Positions 63,117 through 64,000 of a stretch of 64,000 nucleotides of DNA are shown here, one piece after another. The DNA is taken from contig NZ_JAHLPN010000011.1 in assembly GCF_018917935.1 (NCBI RefSeq), forward strand, positions 40,066 to 104,065. The letters are read 5' to 3'. The stretch's first letter is position 1. Each line of letters starts with the position of its first letter. The stretch is from Kineothrix sp. MSJ-39 (GTDB lineage: Bacteria > Bacillota > Clostridia > Lachnospirales > Lachnospiraceae). The position numbers and the translations under genes were made by a program. The notes beneath the pieces are model-generated. The model saw only the letters and a list, made by a program, of their open reading frames with translations, was not told the DNA's origin and searched no databases.

Positions 63117-63899
63117 ATGACAGAAACACTGAAGAACACTCTATATGAAGCCACACAATCGAGAGGAGTTAATTTCGATGAAATTGGTATTACAAATGAT
63201 TTGATGTTTGGCACAGTATACAAGAATCCGGAGTACTGCAAGGAACTTTTGCAGCGTATACTGCAGATCGATATTGTTGAAATTGGAATTGTTGAACCGC
63301 AGAAAACAATAAAAACGACATTGATTGGAAAAGGAATTCGGATTGATATTTATGCGAAAGACAGTCAAGGGAATGTTTATGATATCGAAATGCAGTCAAC
63401 AGAAGAAACAGATTTACACCTGAGGACACGTTATTATCACAGCGAGATGGACAGCTACCAAATCCGCGCAGGGCAGAAATATAAGAATCTGAAGAAATCA
63501 GTTGTGATATTTATTTGTACCTTTGATCCATTTGAGGATAACAGAAGTATTTATACATTTGCAACGATCTGTAAGGAAAATAAAGGAATTGTTTTAGAAG
63601 ATAAGCGATTAACCTATTTTGTAAATATTCATGGAAGCCGGGCTGGAATTAGCAGGAAAACCGTAGATCTTTTGGATTATTTTAAAACTGGTAAACCGAC
63701 AGATATTTATACAAAAAACATTCAAGATCAGGTCGAGATAATAAGAGATGATAATGAATGGAGGGAAAATTATATGACGATTGAGATGAAAATGGATCAG
63801 AAATATGAGGATGGATTGAAGCATGGTAGAATCGAGGGCGAAAAGATTGGCAGAGCAGAAGGCGAAATAGGTAAAGAAAAGGTAAAATATACCCAATAA
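63117..63899 (+). CDS. Rpn family / PD-(D/E)XK nuclease family transposase-like protein
   Basis: 260 residues. ITNDLMFGTVYKNPEYCKEL, then the nuclease core with IRIDIYAKDSQGNVYDIEMQ (D...E-x-Q, near 77-97) and LRTRYYHSEMDSYQIRAGQ match the Rpn/PDDEXK_2 family, related to recombination-promoting nucleases. The C-terminal coiled, repeat-like EGEKIGRAEGEIGKE tail is short, so the gene may be truncated. GAGGAGG precedes ATG 63117. Mobile-type accessory gene next to the tRNA-rooted repeat array. Confidence 0.87.
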   Translation: MTETLKNTLYEATQSRGVNFDEIGITNDLMFGTVYKNPEYCKELLQRILQIDIVEIGIVEPQKTIKTTLIGKGIRIDIYAKDSQGNVYDIEMQSTEETDLHLRTRYYHSEMDSYQIRAGQKYKNLKKSVVIFICTFDPFEDNRSIYTFATICKENKGIVLEDKRLTYFVNIHGSRAGISRKTVDLLDYFKTGKPTDIYTKNIQDQVEIIRDDNEWRENYMTIEMKMDQKYEDGLKHGRIEGEKIGRAEGEIGKEKVKYTQ

Positions 63900-63901
63900 A
63901 G

Positions 63902-63987
63902 TGGACGCAATAAGAAGAAGGGTTCCTTAAAAATGGACATAAGAAAAAGGGATAAAAACCTGGATTATGGACAGTAAAAGAAGGGGA
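63902..63987 (+). repeat. Three imperfect direct repeats at the right edge
   Basis: TGGAC-x-AA-x-AAGAAGGG-like units start at about 63902, 63935 and 63969 (33-34 bp apart). Serial sub-terminal repeats of this kind occur at the ends of some insertion sequences; the window ends before any transposase is seen. Confidence 0.4.
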
Positions 63988-64000
63988 TTTCTTCTGGTAG

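Overview
The window looks like chromosomal DNA of an anaerobic, endospore-forming Clostridia, most likely a gut Lachnospiraceae relative. The reasons are the spoIIAA-spoIIAB-sigF operon, a T-box-controlled threonyl-tRNA synthetase without the TGS domain, strong AGGAGG ribosome sites, TTGACA/TATAAT promoters, and a core-gene repertoire (glgP, valS, folC, hom, lysC, glyA, mutY, yqeY) typical of that group. I cannot name the species from sequence alone.

Layout. 1-3 kb: end of malQ and glgP (glycogen/maltodextrin use). 3.4-7.4 kb: an Ala/Lys/Glu-rich coiled-coil SHOCT protein, then a self-controlled envelope module (PadR, DUF1700, DUF4097, PspC). 7.4-8.3 kb: an AT-rich XRE fusion gene of mobile-element character. 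8.4-14.4 kb: valS, folC, a 47-residue overlapping gene and a zinc-ribbon/TPR membrane protein. 14.5-18.4 kb: the sporulation operon spoIIAA-spoIIAB-sigF, a ComEC-like metallo-hydrolase lipoprotein and a LysR regulator. 18.9-21.9 kb: ACT protein, homoserine dehydrogenase and aspartokinase (threonine/methionine branch). 22-25 kb: accessory DNA with a secreted protein, HTH remnant, AAA/DUF4143 ATPase and Rpn-type remnant. 25-33.5 kb: small regulator-plus-effector units (TetR/DegV, GntR/ABC exporter, PadR/DUF2812, yqeY, two MATE transporters with MerR).

33.5-44.9 kb is an AT-rich metabolic island. Two divergent ATC-hydrolase-like paralogues face an aminotransferase, a 2-hydroxyacid dehydrogenase, an S9 peptidase, a cytosolic beta-lactamase-fold hydrolase, an AraC regulator, a polar amino acid ABC importer and an AEC carrier. 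Together they look like an uncharacterised uptake and breakdown route for an amino-acid-derived, possibly cyclic or acylated, compound. 45-62 kb is core again: mscL, T-box/thrS, a BMP-type binding lipoprotein paired with a chemoreceptor, SulP, DUF1653 protein/mutY, glycosyltransferase, lipid kinase/PAP2 phosphatase, glyA, LUD protein and a GH3-like membrane protein. The window ends with tRNA-Gly(GCC), a 189-bp tandem hairpin array that starts inside its 3-prime end, and an Rpn-family gene.

The most unusual signals are non-coding: (1) a 90-bp element in two full copies and one decayed start, always directly behind an intrinsic terminator and with compensatory base changes in a stem; (2) the 189-bp tandem hairpin-rich units rooted in the tRNA-Gly gene; (3) a 162-bp imperfect palindrome behind lysC; (4) two orphan transcription units near 59.2 and 60.4 kb with near-consensus promoters and no convincing gene. 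All family assignments come from reading translated sequence and motifs; no database search was run.
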